Assembly (NCBI RefSeq): GCF_014518315.1
Contig: NZ_JACVEL010000004.1
Span: 248,001-312,000, forward strand
DNA from: Taishania pollutisoli
GTDB taxonomy: Bacteria; Bacteroidota; Bacteroidia; Flavobacteriales_D; Crocinitomicaceae
DNA: 64,000 bases
Direction: 5' to 3'
The notes under the pieces are model-generated. The model saw nothing but the letters and a program-made list of their open reading frames with translations, did not search any database and had not been told where the DNA came from. Below are positions 16,526 to 25,250 of the stretch, piece after piece. Both the position numbers and the translations under genes were made by a program. The number at the start of each line of letters is the position of its first letter. Position 1 is the first letter of the stretch.

Positions 16526-18517
16526 ATGAAGCTTTTAATTCATTCACTTGAAAAAAAATTGAAAGGTTTGTCACTTATGGCATTGTCCGTATTTACAGCT
16601 GTATCTGCATTTTCTCAACCAGTCACAGATGCATATACGACTGAGGGAAATCATACGTGGATCGTCCCTGCGGGGATCACGTCCATTACCGTTGAGGCCT
16701 GGGGTGCCGGAGGCGGAGGCGGAGGAACACTCAGCCAATTGCTTCCTTATTCTAATCCGCGTGCCGGAGGTGGGGGTGGAGGAGCCTATTCACAGATCCA
16801 ATTGACAGTTGCTCCGGGAGATATTCTTAACATCCAGGTAGGATTTGGCGGTATTGGTGGAAACTCGAATAACGATGGAGCTGACGGTGGTGCGTCTTCT
16901 GTTGATATTCTCGGTTCTACAGTTATCTCAGCTGCCGGAGGGCAGGGAGGTGCATTCAGAACAAGTAATGATGTCGTAGGTACTGCAACAGGACTGGGAG
17001 GTACTTCAGGTGTCGGGTTCATGTATGCAGGAGGAAACGGCGGACCGAATAACAGTGCCAGCAATGGTAGCGGAGGTGGAGGTGCCGGAGGTACTACACA
17101 GGCGGGAACGGATGGAACAACAACTGCTGCAGGTATCGGAGGTACTGCAGGGGGAGGAAACGGTGGTGATCCAACAACTACGAATGACCAGAACGGAAAT
17201 GCCGGAATTGCACCCGGAGGTGGTGGAAGCGGTTCACGAAGAACACTTCTGCAAGGAAGCAGCCAGGGAGGAAACGGAGCAAGAGGAGAAGTGCGGATTA
17301 CGTATTGTTTGATTCCTGCTCAACCGGGTATTATTGCCGGAGAAGATGCACTATGTGAAGGGACTGTTCAAAATTATTCGGTCACGCAGGATCCGAATGC
17401 GACAAGTTACAACTGGACATTGCCATCGGATTGGTCCGGCTCCAGCGTCACAAATACCATTGATGTAATGGCGGGAGGCGACAGCGGAGATGTTACGGTT
17501 GAAGCAGTTAATGTGTGCGGTGTTTCTACTCCTCAAACATTGACAATTACAACAACACCGCTTCCTACGCAACCATCCGTTATTTCGGGAACCACACCGA
17601 TGTGTGTTGGTACAACAGGAACATTTTCTGTCGTACATGACCCTTCTGTTGATACCTATACATGGACCGTTCCTTCAGGGTGGACAGGTACAAGTACAAC
17701 GAATACAATTGATGTGACTGCCGCTGCAAACAATGGCGCGATCACTGTAACAACTGAAAATGCATGCGGTACATCACCGGTGCGTATTATGAATGTAACA
17801 ACGTCGGATGTTCCTGCACAACCTGTAACAATTACCGGAAATACAACATTCTGCCAGGGAGAAACAGCTGCGTATAGTGTAGCGATGAACCCGCTGGCAT
17901 CGGGATATGTATGGAATTTCCCGGCTGACTGGACAGGAACCAGTACATCCAACTCGATCAATTTGACAGTTGGTACTGCGTCAGGATCTGTTTCTGTTGC
18001 TGCGGTCAATCAATGCGGGACATCTGCGGCTCAAACGATCAATGTGACAGTGAATCAGGTGACGAATGAGGTGACACAAAGCGGAGCGACACTGACAGCT
18101 GACCAGGAAAATGCAGTGTATCAGTGGTTGGATTGCGGAACAGGAAACCCGATTCCGGGAGCGACTTCAAGAACGTATACACCGACACAAAACGGACAAT
18201 ACAGTGTGTTGATCATTACACAGGCAAATTGTACGGTTGTTTCGGAATGTGTTACCATCAGTAATCTTGGAATTGAGAAAGAACAACTGGAAGGATTGTC
18301 GATTTATCCGAACCCTGCTTCAGACAATGTAACCATCAGTAATATTCCTGCTGAAAGTACGGTGCGTTTACTGGATATGACCGGGAAAGTGTTGTTTTCA
18401 ACTGCGGCTAATTCAGCGTTGTCAATGGATTTGACAGATGTCAAGGCTGGTGTTTACTTGTTGAGCATTGAAGGTAAAAAAGGATCGAAAACACAAAAAC
18501 TGATCGTGAGAAAGTAA
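16526..18517 (+). CDS. Secreted glycine-rich protein with PKD-like repeats and T9SS sorting domain
   Basis: A 663-residue protein with signal peptide (1-31, ending SAFSQ). Residues about 35-58 form a beta entry sequence ending in EAWGAGGGGGG. A glycine-rich region spans about 60-255 with GGxGG-type runs. Three similar PKD/Ig-like modules follow (about 265-342, 347-427, 431-510), each with a cysteine pair, a Y-x-W-x-(L/V/F)-P-(S/A)-x-W-(S/T)-G core and a late C-G-(V/T)-S. A fourth divergent Ig-like part (513-578) precedes a type A T9SS C-terminal domain: LSIYPNPASD (591-600), DMTGKVL and GVYLLSIEG, ending KLIVRK. It should be exported by the type IX system and anchored at or released from the surface. 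An adhesin or matrix role is inference. Confidence 0.93.
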   Translation: MKLLIHSLEKKLKGLSLMALSVFTAVSAFSQPVTDAYTTEGNHTWIVPAGITSITVEAWGAGGGGGGTLSQLLPYSNPRAGGGGGGAYSQIQLTVAPGDILNIQVGFGGIGGNSNNDGADGGASSVDILGSTVISAAGGQGGAFRTSNDVVGTATGLGGTSGVGFMYAGGNGGPNNSASNGSGGGGAGGTTQAGTDGTTTAAGIGGTAGGGNGGDPTTTNDQNGNAGIAPGGGGSGSRRTLLQGSSQGGNGARGEVRITYCLIPAQPGIIAGEDALCEGTVQNYSVTQDPNATSYNWTLPSDWSGSSVTNTIDVMAGGDSGDVTVEAVNVCGVSTPQTLTITTTPLPTQPSVISGTTPMCVGTTGTFSVVHDPSVDTYTWTVPSGWTGTSTTNTIDVTAAANNGAITVTTENACGTSPVRIMNVTTSDVPAQPVTITGNTTFCQGETAAYSVAMNPLASGYVWNFPADWTGTSTSNSINLTVGTASGSVSVAAVNQCGTSAAQTINVTVNQVTNEVTQSGATLTADQENAVYQWLDCGTGNPIPGATSRTYTPTQNGQYSVLIITQANCTVVSECVTISNLGIEKEQLEGLSIYPNPASDNVTISNIPAESTVRLLDMTGKVLFSTAANSALSMDLTDVKAGVYLLSIEGKKGSKTQKLIVRK

Positions 18518-18550
18518 GTACTCTGGTTTACTCACATTAATAGGATAATG

Positions 18551-18583
18551 AAATCCGTTCCGGCTTCGGGACGGATTTTTTTT
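18551..18583 (+). terminator. Intrinsic terminator after the T9SS cargo gene
   Basis: A 12-bp stem with one G:T pair (AAATCCGTTCCG / CGGGACGGATTT), loop GCTT, followed directly by a T run. 33 bp after the stop codon. Confidence 0.9.
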
Positions 18584-18641
18584 CAACCATTCGTCAGATC
18601 ACTTCGTTATTGGATGTGTAAACACATTTAATTGATAACCG

Positions 18642-19262
18642 ATGTTGAGAAAGACATTCACAGCTACTCTATTATGCTTCTGCTGCTTTTCATGTATGAA
18701 GAAAGCAGACTACCGGGAAATTCCGGTTACCTTATGTTCCATAGATGTATTACCCATAGACAATACCTATGCTTCACCGCAAACAGCCATGAGTGATACG
18801 GTCGCCGCGCAAGCTTTCGGGTTGAGGTTGCAATTGAAATACATGGATGAAGCGGGAATCTGTCAAATAGACCCGATGGAAACAGTTTCATTGTTTCCTG
18901 CGTGTTATGCTATGGGAAATAATGGTAAAACATCACATTATTATGTCCCTGTAAACCCGATTGATTCACTTGTGGTCTACTCAACGGAAGATTTTGATGC
19001 AACTCATCCTGCAGGAACCAATCTCATTAACTGCTTTTCAATTTTTAAACCCTATTCCTATTATCTGCCAATGGACTATTTGGGGGGAGAACGGCGTATT
19101 TTATTTGATGACATGTACCTTCAACCCAAACGAGAAGAAGTGAATATGCTCCTGTTAAAGCTTCCTGAGCATGCAGGAAATCATCAGTTTACAATCCGTG
19201 TCTATACAAGAAACGGAGAACTGTTTCAACAAACATTACCTTCTATTACCTTAAGTTTATGA
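18642..19262 (+). CDS. Putative lipoprotein, 206 aa, unknown function
   Basis: The signal sequence ends in a cysteine-rich CCFSC, with the lipobox FSC giving an acyl cysteine at residue 18 followed by MKKADY. The body is soluble and beta-rich with no family I can name. Its TGA stop overlaps the ATG of the next gene (ATGA), so the two are translated together and probably act together in the envelope. Confidence 0.75.
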   Translation: MLRKTFTATLLCFCCFSCMKKADYREIPVTLCSIDVLPIDNTYASPQTAMSDTVAAQAFGLRLQLKYMDEAGICQIDPMETVSLFPACYAMGNNGKTSHYYVPVNPIDSLVVYSTEDFDATHPAGTNLINCFSIFKPYSYYLPMDYLGGERRILFDDMYLQPKREEVNMLLLKLPEHAGNHQFTIRVYTRNGELFQQTLPSITLSL

Positions 19263-20017
19263 TCCGATTGATTTTATGTACCTGTTTTTTAACGGGGCTT
19301 TTTTCCGCATTTTCTCAGGCGGAATATTACAGAGTTACACTACAACCGGGATTTGATTACGTTCATCGGTTTAATTCCAGCAATGACATACCAGTTGCAA
19401 CAATGGAACGAGATTATACCGGGATAGGGTTGTCGGCAACTGTTTTTTTAACAAAACACATCGGATTGAACCTGAAGGGGAGTGTTGCTTCTGCTATTAC
19501 AACAGGAAAAGATGTGGGACAGCCAAGAGAATCGCTGGAAGCGTATTACAGCCCGGATTTTTATTTGGAAGAGATCGTCCGTCCAAACGAGCAACTTCCC
19601 GTTTCGGCTCATTTTCTTGCTGCCGGAGGGGTATACCGACTCGTCAAAAAACGATGGAATTACCAGTTCGGGTTGAATGTAGGTGCAATGAATTATGCAC
19701 CTTCCGGAGTGGAATATTTTTTGAAAGAACACGGGACGAATAATTATTATGCTGCCCGCATGTATACGAAAATGGAAAAACGTTGGTCATTCGTAGTAGA
19801 GCCGTCCGTATTGGTTTCTTTTGTCCTGAAAAACAGACTTGCCGTTTTTGTTGCTGCTTCGTACCGACTGAGTCCGGGAAAAATCCGTCAGCGGGAATAC
19901 ATGACGAATATGTATTCGGGTGAAGTTGTAAACAATGAGTATGCTTCCAATGGGTTGTTCCAAATGATTGCTTTCAATGTCGGTTTCTCAATCGGAATCG
20001 GGAAAATAATTGAATAA
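19259..20017 (+). CDS. Putative outer-membrane beta-barrel-like protein, 252 aa
   Basis: A signal peptide (about 1-20, ending SAFSQ) is followed by amphipathic strands of alternating hydrophobic and polar residues (for example ITTGK..., YQFGLNVGAMNY, RLAVFVAASYRLS) and a C-terminus NVGFSIGIGKIIE like a closing beta strand. This looks like a small porin- or OmpW-type barrel, but no specific family is recognised. It starts inside the stop of the 206-aa lipoprotein gene (ATGA overlap), implying a lipoprotein-barrel pair. Confidence 0.7.
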   Translation: MIRLILCTCFLTGLFSAFSQAEYYRVTLQPGFDYVHRFNSSNDIPVATMERDYTGIGLSATVFLTKHIGLNLKGSVASAITTGKDVGQPRESLEAYYSPDFYLEEIVRPNEQLPVSAHFLAAGGVYRLVKKRWNYQFGLNVGAMNYAPSGVEYFLKEHGTNNYYAARMYTKMEKRWSFVVEPSVLVSFVLKNRLAVFVAASYRLSPGKIRQREYMTNMYSGEVVNNEYASNGLFQMIAFNVGFSIGIGKIIE

Positions 20018-20085
20018 CAGTCGGGAGATCGCTGATTGTTGAAATAATTCAGGGTAAAAAACAAGTAAATTCCTTTCTTCGTGAC

Positions 20086-20093
20086 TATCTTTG
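20086..20093 (+). promoter_or_regulatory. Probable -7 element for the DUF4494 gene
   Basis: TATCTTTG, a perfect TAnnTTTG, 30 bp before the start codon at 20124. No clean TTG upstream at 19-21 bp. Confidence 0.45.
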
Positions 20094-20123
20094 TATTCAT
20101 AGAACAAGATAAAATTCAACGAA

Positions 20124-20726
20124 ATGAATAACTGGTTTACAGTAAAAGTAAAATATACCAAACAATTAGAAAACGGCACGTTTAAACGTGTTTCTGAACC
20201 TTATTTGTTATCAGCACTGACCTTTACGGATGCTGAAGCACGTATTTATGAAGAACTGGGGGCAATCATCCGGGGAGAATTTGATGTGGTAAGTATTTCC
20301 AGAACGGAGTTACACGATATTTTTGCTTATGACGATGCTTCTACGTGGTGGAAATGCAAGGTAACGTATGAATCTGCAGAGCACGATTCGGAGAAGACAA
20401 AGAAAGTATCACAAACGTTTTTGGTTTCTGCGGAAACTGCAAAAGAAGCGTACGAACGCATTCAGGAATCGTTGTCAACATTGATGGTAGACTTTAACAT
20501 CCCTTCGATTATTTTCTCACCGATTGTCGATATTTTTCCACCTTCTGAAAACCTCGACCGGGAAATTTCCCGTCGTCCGGCTGAAGATTTTGAGTTGGAG
20601 CAAGCTTCTCCGGGGAAAGGAGTCGTGTTCAGTGCAGCAGGTTCTGATGTCGATGAAGAGATAGAAGAAGAGGAAGCGGACGAGGTGGACAGCGATATTG
20701 AAGACGAATACGCCGACGAAGAATAA
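20124..20726 (+). CDS. DUF4494 domain protein with acidic tail
   Basis: A 200-residue cytosolic protein. Residues 1-155 match the Bacteroidota-specific DUF4494 pattern: MNNWFTVKVKYTKQLENG, SEPYLLSALTFTDAEARI, and WWKCKVTYE. The last about 30 residues are almost wholly Glu/Asp/Val/Ala (EEIEEEEADEVDSD) and likely disordered. Function is not known for the family. It is 11 bp before pdxH and probably cotranscribed. Confidence 0.88.
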   Translation: MNNWFTVKVKYTKQLENGTFKRVSEPYLLSALTFTDAEARIYEELGAIIRGEFDVVSISRTELHDIFAYDDASTWWKCKVTYESAEHDSEKTKKVSQTFLVSAETAKEAYERIQESLSTLMVDFNIPSIIFSPIVDIFPPSENLDREISRRPAEDFELEQASPGKGVVFSAAGSDVDEEIEEEEADEVDSDIEDEYADEE

Positions 20727-20737
20727 AACCAATAGTA

Positions 20738-21382
20738 GTGGAAGATTTTTTAGAAGATTTACGGAATGACCATCGTGACTTTGATCTGGCAAGGCTCGAA
20801 GATGTTGTGGGAACCAACCCGTTTGATTTGTTCAATCAATGGATGAAAAATGCCGTGGATAAGGGAGTTGCCGAAGCCAATGCATGTGTTGTTTCAACAG
20901 TTGATACCACAGGGCAGCCATCCGGAAGGATTGTTTACCTGAAAGAGTTAATCAACGGAGAGTTTATCTTCTATACCAATTATCATTCGCACAAAGGGAA
21001 AGACCTTGCCGGTAATAATAAGATTTCCATGTTGTTCTTCTGGCCTGCATTGCAGCAACAAATCCGTATTGACGGATTGTGTTACAAAGTTCCGGAACAA
21101 GTCAGCGATGCTTATTTCCGATCCCGGCCAAGAGGCAGCAAGATCGGAGCATGGGCGAGTAACCAGTCTGAACAGTTAATTTCCAGAACCGAACTGGAAC
21201 AACGTGTGCATGAATATGCTGAAAAATTTCCGGGTGAAGTTCCGCGACCGCCTCATTGGGGAGGATACGCAGTACGGGCAGAATTGGTTGAATTCTGGCA
21301 GGGACGTCCTTCCCGTCTGCACGACCGGTTCGTCTTTAAAAAAGAGGGTGAAAACTGGAATGTCGGACGCCTCAACCCCTAA
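20738..21382 (+). CDS. pdxH: Pyridoxamine 5'-phosphate oxidase
   Basis: FMN enzyme that oxidises pyridoxamine- or pyridoxine-phosphate to pyridoxal phosphate. Visible family signatures: FDLFNQWMKNAV, PSGRIVYLKELINGEFIFYTNYHSHKG split across the FMN site, FFWPALQQQIRI, SRPRGSKIGAWASNQS, and the C-terminal RLHDRF...WNVGRLNP, which is nearly invariant. The start codon is GTG at 20738. Length 214 is normal. Confidence 0.97.
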   Translation: MEDFLEDLRNDHRDFDLARLEDVVGTNPFDLFNQWMKNAVDKGVAEANACVVSTVDTTGQPSGRIVYLKELINGEFIFYTNYHSHKGKDLAGNNKISMLFFWPALQQQIRIDGLCYKVPEQVSDAYFRSRPRGSKIGAWASNQSEQLISRTELEQRVHEYAEKFPGEVPRPPHWGGYAVRAELVEFWQGRPSRLHDRFVFKKEGENWNVGRLNP

Positions 21383-21433
21383 CTTAATACCCGTTAAAAA
21401 AACAGCGGGCAATCACCACATTTGATTAACAAC

Positions 21434-22669
21434 ATGTACGATATTCACCCCGAGATTATTCATTTTCCAAACGGGTTGCGCTTGGTTTATTTGCACAAAG
21501 ACACTGTTGTGGGGCACTTTGGCGTGAATGTACTCGCGGGCTCCCGTTACGAACGGGCACATGAAGAAGGGTTGGCGCATTTCATTGAGCACAGCATCTT
21601 CAAAGGAACCGGGAAGCGGCGGGCATTTCACATCCTTTCCCGCCTCGATTCGGTAGGAGGGGAGCTGAATGCTTACACGGCAAAAGAGGAAATCGTTATT
21701 TACGGATCGTTTACAAACGCGTATTTAGAACGAGCGATCGAATTAGTTTCCGATATCACGTTTCATTCTACATTCCCTGAAAAAGAGTTGGAAAAAGAAA
21801 AAGAAGTGGTGTTGGATGAGCTGAATTCTTACCTGGATTCTCCGGGAGATCGCATCTTTGACGATTTCGAATCCCATTTATTCAAAGGACACGCACTGGG
21901 AGGCAATATCCTGGGAACCGAACAATCCGTTCGCAGTTTTACGAAAGAACACCTACAAGCCTATATTTCGCGGTTTTTTACGGTAAAGAACATGGTTGTT
22001 TCATATGTGGGAAGTGAATCCCTGAAAAAAGTAAACTACCTGGTAGAAAAATACTTTTCCAATGAAAACGCGGCTGCTGTTTCACATGAGTTGGAAATCT
22101 TTCAACCGAATCCTACGTTTAAACTTAAAGAATCGTTTGGGAATTACCAGACCCATGCCATCATGGGAGGATTGGCACCCGGATACAATGATGTTTCCCG
22201 CCGTGGAATGACTTTACTGACGAATATTTTGGGAGGTCCGGCACTCAATTCCCGCCTGACACTTTCCATTCGCGAAAAACATGGTTATTCGTACAGTGTA
22301 GAAGCCAATTATACACCGTATGTCGACACCGGGTTCTGGAGCATCTACCTGGGAACGGATTCCAAATACCTCGACAAGTCCCTTAAATTGGTTCAAAAAG
22401 AGCTCCGGTTGCTACGTGAAAAGAAATTGAGTGTTTTGCAACTGAATCGTGCCAAAGAGCAACTGAAGGGGCAAATCGCGTTATCGCTGGAAGGAAACTC
22501 CGGCCTGATGCTCGGATTGGGAAAAAGTTTGTTGTTGTTCGACCAGATTGATACGATTACGGATATTTACAACGAAATAGACTCCATTACAGCAGAAGAT
22601 CTGATGACTATTGCCAATGAGTTCTTCGGCGAAGCCAACCAAAGTGAATTGATCTTTGATGTGAAGTAA
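21434..22669 (+). CDS. M16-family zinc metallopeptidase
   Basis: Insulinase-type peptidase related to the mitochondrial processing peptidase beta subunit and YmxG. The inverted zinc site H-x-x-E-H is HFIEH within GLAHFIEHSIFKGT; the third ligand glutamate lies in the following helix region (ERAIELVSDI to EKEKEVVLDEL). The C-terminal half is the second, non-catalytic M16 domain. I take ATG 21434 as start (MYDIHPEI); a TTG four codons upstream is possible. Length about 411 is typical. No signal peptide, so probably cytosolic. Confidence 0.92.
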   Translation: MYDIHPEIIHFPNGLRLVYLHKDTVVGHFGVNVLAGSRYERAHEEGLAHFIEHSIFKGTGKRRAFHILSRLDSVGGELNAYTAKEEIVIYGSFTNAYLERAIELVSDITFHSTFPEKELEKEKEVVLDELNSYLDSPGDRIFDDFESHLFKGHALGGNILGTEQSVRSFTKEHLQAYISRFFTVKNMVVSYVGSESLKKVNYLVEKYFSNENAAAVSHELEIFQPNPTFKLKESFGNYQTHAIMGGLAPGYNDVSRRGMTLLTNILGGPALNSRLTLSIREKHGYSYSVEANYTPYVDTGFWSIYLGTDSKYLDKSLKLVQKELRLLREKKLSVLQLNRAKEQLKGQIALSLEGNSGLMLGLGKSLLLFDQIDTITDIYNEIDSITAEDLMTIANEFFGEANQSELIFDVK

Positions 22670-22901
22670 AAGTGCTTATTAAATCCACAAGACTTCTGTG
22701 GGTACTTCCAGTTCGTTGATCAGATCAAGAGTGAGTTATTGAGATGTTACTGCCTGTTTTATTCAAATTGTAAAACAATCTGACAAGCGTTTGTGGGATT
22801 TCCTTCCTGCAGTTTTTTACCAACCAAGAAAGGTTCTCATCACACGATTCAGGTTACCGGGGTTTTATGTTACTACGTAAAAAGTCGCATCCTGTTTTCA
22901 C

Positions 22902-23642
22902 TTATGTTCCGTCTCGCATGATTTTGTCAGCAAGTTTTGGCGAAAATCTGTGTATGAGCCGTAATAATTTTGATTTTCCAATGTAACTTTCAAAAGTGTT
23001 GACCTGGAAATTTTTTAAAAATTCTTTCGTCAGTTGCTCAGGAGGTATCCTTTTAGTTGTACTCCGTCCGTTTGTCATAGGAGTTTCTACTAATGGCGGA
23101 ATAATTTCAAAAACCCTGATGTTTGTGTCTTTCAATTGATACCGAAGTGTCTTAGTAAAACTGTGAATGGCAGATTTTGTAGCACAATAAACCGAAGCAG
23201 ACTTTTTGGGTGAGATAGCAAGCCCGCTGCTTACATTGATAATTGCACTTTCCGAATTTTTCATTAAAACAGGTAGCAACAATGCTGTCAATTTCATTGG
23301 AGCAATTAGATTCGTACTTACTTCATAGTCTATTTTATCGATCAGATTGTTGCTTTCCAGAAAACTGTAATTGTATTGTATAGCTGCATTGTTCAATAAA
23401 ATATTCACATCCGGAACTGTTTGCTCAATAAATGTAACCAATTCATTGATTGAATTGGTGTCTGAAAGCTCACATCGGAAAATTGAAATATTAGGGAATT
23501 GGGCTTTTATTTTTTCTAATCGTTCAAGATTTCTCCCCGTAATTATTACTTTGTTGTTGAGTTCAAGAAATGCCTTTGCCAAACTTAAACCTATTCCCGA
23601 TGAACCGCCGGTTATTAAAATGGTGTTACCTGTTAATTTCAT
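22902..23642 (-). CDS. Short-chain dehydrogenase/reductase
   Basis: A 246-residue NAD(P)-dependent oxidoreductase. The Rossmann glycine motif TGGSSGIG is at 11-18, NNAA near 84-87, catalytic S139, Y152 and K156 (YCATK). The N-terminal half resembles DltE-like SDRs. Substrate unknown. It follows a Crp/Fnr-family regulator gene after a 75-bp spacer holding a perfect palindrome, which suggests the regulator controls this gene. First gene (by position) of an AT-rich accessory block. Confidence 0.9.
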   Translation of the reverse strand: MKLTGNTILITGGSSGIGLSLAKAFLELNNKVIITGRNLERLEKIKAQFPNISIFRCELSDTNSINELVTFIEQTVPDVNILLNNAAIQYNYSFLESNNLIDKIDYEVSTNLIAPMKLTALLLPVLMKNSESAIINVSSGLAISPKKSASVYCATKSAIHSFTKTLRYQLKDTNIRVFEIIPPLVETPMTNGRSTTKRIPPEQLTKEFLKNFQVNTFESYIGKSKLLRLIHRFSPKLADKIMRDGT

Positions 23643-23698
23643 TTTGACCCTGTTTGAAATTTGAATGGTAAATCTCGAACTTTTTAAAATGAACTACA

Positions 23699-23712
23699 TT
23701 TACATATGTAAA
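23699..23712. promoter_or_regulatory. Perfect 14-bp palindrome, candidate operator
   Basis: TTTACATATGTAAA is self-complementary over all 14 bases. It lies in the spacer between the Crp/Fnr gene stop and the SDR start, upstream of the SDR. Crp/Fnr proteins bind as dimers to such sites; assignment to this regulator is inference. Confidence 0.45.
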
Positions 23713-23717
23713 GAAAT

Positions 23718-24308
23718 CTACTTGCCTGTAAATTTCCGTCGGATTCTACTTAATTGCGTAGGAGTAATCCCTAAATAGGAAGCGATATGGTATTGGGGGA
23801 CTTGTTGTTCTAATTGCGGGTATTCTTTTTGAAAAAGCAAATACCGTTTGTCGGCATCTAACAAAACGATTTCGATTTCTTTTTGTTCTTTGTGTACAAA
23901 AAATAATTCAGCCAACTTTCTTGCCGCCCTTTCGATATCAGGATGTTTGTCGAAGAGCGCCTTAAAGTCCGAATAGTTCGCTATAAAAACGGTGCAATTA
24001 GATAAGGCCTGTTGGTTAATCTGATTTGGTGTACCTGTTATGAGTGATGCATAGCCGCCAATAAAACAAGGCGAAACAAAAAAGTGTTTATTGTATTCAT
24101 GTCCTTCACGGTTACTGTAAAAAGCCCTTATGATTCCATCTTGCAGAAAAGCGATTTGAGTGGCAACGTGCCCTTCCGTAATAAAAAAGTCGCCTTTGAC
24201 GATTTCTTTTTCAGTAAATATACTGCTCAATTTATCCCAACTGTCTGCCGAAATTGGGTTTAACCTGTCAATATATTTCTTTAATTCTGTCAAAAGTGTA
24301 TTACGCAT
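23718..24308 (-). CDS. Crp/Fnr-family transcriptional regulator
   Basis: A 196-residue DNA-binding protein with an N-terminal cyclic-nucleotide-binding-like beta domain (KGDFFITEGHVATQIAFLQDG, about 38-58) and a C-terminal helix-turn-helix (HIASYLGITPTQLSRIRRKF, about 175-194). The short HTH-terminal form without wing is the version common in Bacteroidota next to redox enzymes. No cysteine cluster for an Fe-S sensor is seen. Its 5' end overlaps the 3' end of the leucine-rich repeat gene by 19 bp. Confidence 0.9.
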   Translation of the reverse strand: MRNTLLTELKKYIDRLNPISADSWDKLSSIFTEKEIVKGDFFITEGHVATQIAFLQDGIIRAFYSNREGHEYNKHFFVSPCFIGGYASLITGTPNQINQQALSNCTVFIANYSDFKALFDKHPDIERAARKLAELFFVHKEQKEIEIVLLDADKRYLLFQKEYPQLEQQVPQYHIASYLGITPTQLSRIRRKFTGK

Positions 24309-25198
24309 TTGGGCAATAATTTTTTAATTCTTTCCTTTTCCTTGTCGCTTAACTTATTTCTCTCTATATGTAATTCTTGAAGGTTTGTCAAATACTTGAT
24401 TTCATCAGGTAATGTCGTTAATTGATTATTCCCGATTTCTAAATATAGCAGGTTTGTCAATTCACCAATTTGTTTCGGTAATTCTGTCAATTGGTTATTG
24501 TTCATTATTAAAATGCGTACATTTTTAAGATTACCAATTTCTGGCCCTACATATTTTAGATTGTTTGAACTTAAAGATATTTCGTCCAAGGTCGTCAACT
24601 TGCTTAAAACAGTCGGAAAAGACTCAAATTCGTTTCCTAAGAGATTTATTGAAACAATTTTTTCAAGCTGAGAAAGTTTTTTTGGAAGTTTTTTCAGTCC
24701 TTGACTTGCAACGTTAATGCTCAGCACTTTTTCTTTTTCCTTAATTACCGTTTTAATGTCGGTGTATTCAAATAGAGCTCGATTTTTTTTAAGAACGTCC
24801 CAATATGATTTTCCAATTACTTGATTGATTTCAAATGTATACGCTCTGCTTTTTTGTCCGTCTGTCCATTTACCCGTTGCTTTTTTGAATGCAGTTTCAA
24901 GTTGCCCGCTGAAGTAACCTGTGATGCTGTCTGATGTATCACGTTCAATTAAGTAAAATGAATGGTCCGCAGTTAATTTTCCGACTAATTTTAGTGAACC
25001 CCGATTCGGATTGTAGTAATATGAACCTACCATTGTCGAGTCAAGAAGAACTAAAAAATTCAGATTTATTTCAAGTCGCTTGTTCTGATCTGTCAGGATG
25101 TAGCCTTCGTAAACGTGTGTTTCACAACATTTTTCCTCTTGACCAAATGAGGTTAAAACAGTAAAAAGTCCTATTAGAATTGTCAATATTTTCTTCAT
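24290..25198 (-). CDS. Exported leucine-rich repeat protein
   Basis: The start at 25198 gives 302 residues beginning with a clear signal peptide (MKKILTILIGLFTVLTSFGQ); the frame stays open to 25312 but that adds non-signal sequence. Residues about 25-160 form a beta domain without assignment. Residues about 165-300 hold at least five leucine-rich repeats of 23 residues of the type L-x-x-L-x-x-L-x-(I/L)-x-x-N-x-L-x-x-(L/F)-P. A ligand- or partner-binding surface in the periplasm or outside is inferred. No sorting domain follows the repeats. Confidence 0.82.
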   Translation of the reverse strand: MKKILTILIGLFTVLTSFGQEEKCCETHVYEGYILTDQNKRLEINLNFLVLLDSTMVGSYYYNPNRGSLKLVGKLTADHSFYLIERDTSDSITGYFSGQLETAFKKATGKWTDGQKSRAYTFEINQVIGKSYWDVLKKNRALFEYTDIKTVIKEKEKVLSINVASQGLKKLPKKLSQLEKIVSINLLGNEFESFPTVLSKLTTLDEISLSSNNLKYVGPEIGNLKNVRILIMNNNQLTELPKQIGELTNLLYLEIGNNQLTTLPDEIKYLTNLQELHIERNKLSDKEKERIKKLLPKCVIHF

Positions 25199-25250
25199 TC
25201 TCTGTGTCGTCTTAGCCTTGCTACTAACTGCTGCTGTGTGTATGTAGTTC

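Noticed and set aside
22670-22901. Short inverted repeats (TTGATC-A-GATCAA at 22716-22728, ATTGT/ACAAT at 22767-22779) as regulatory sites
   Set aside because: They lie between two convergent gene ends, lack T runs, and are short enough to occur by chance.
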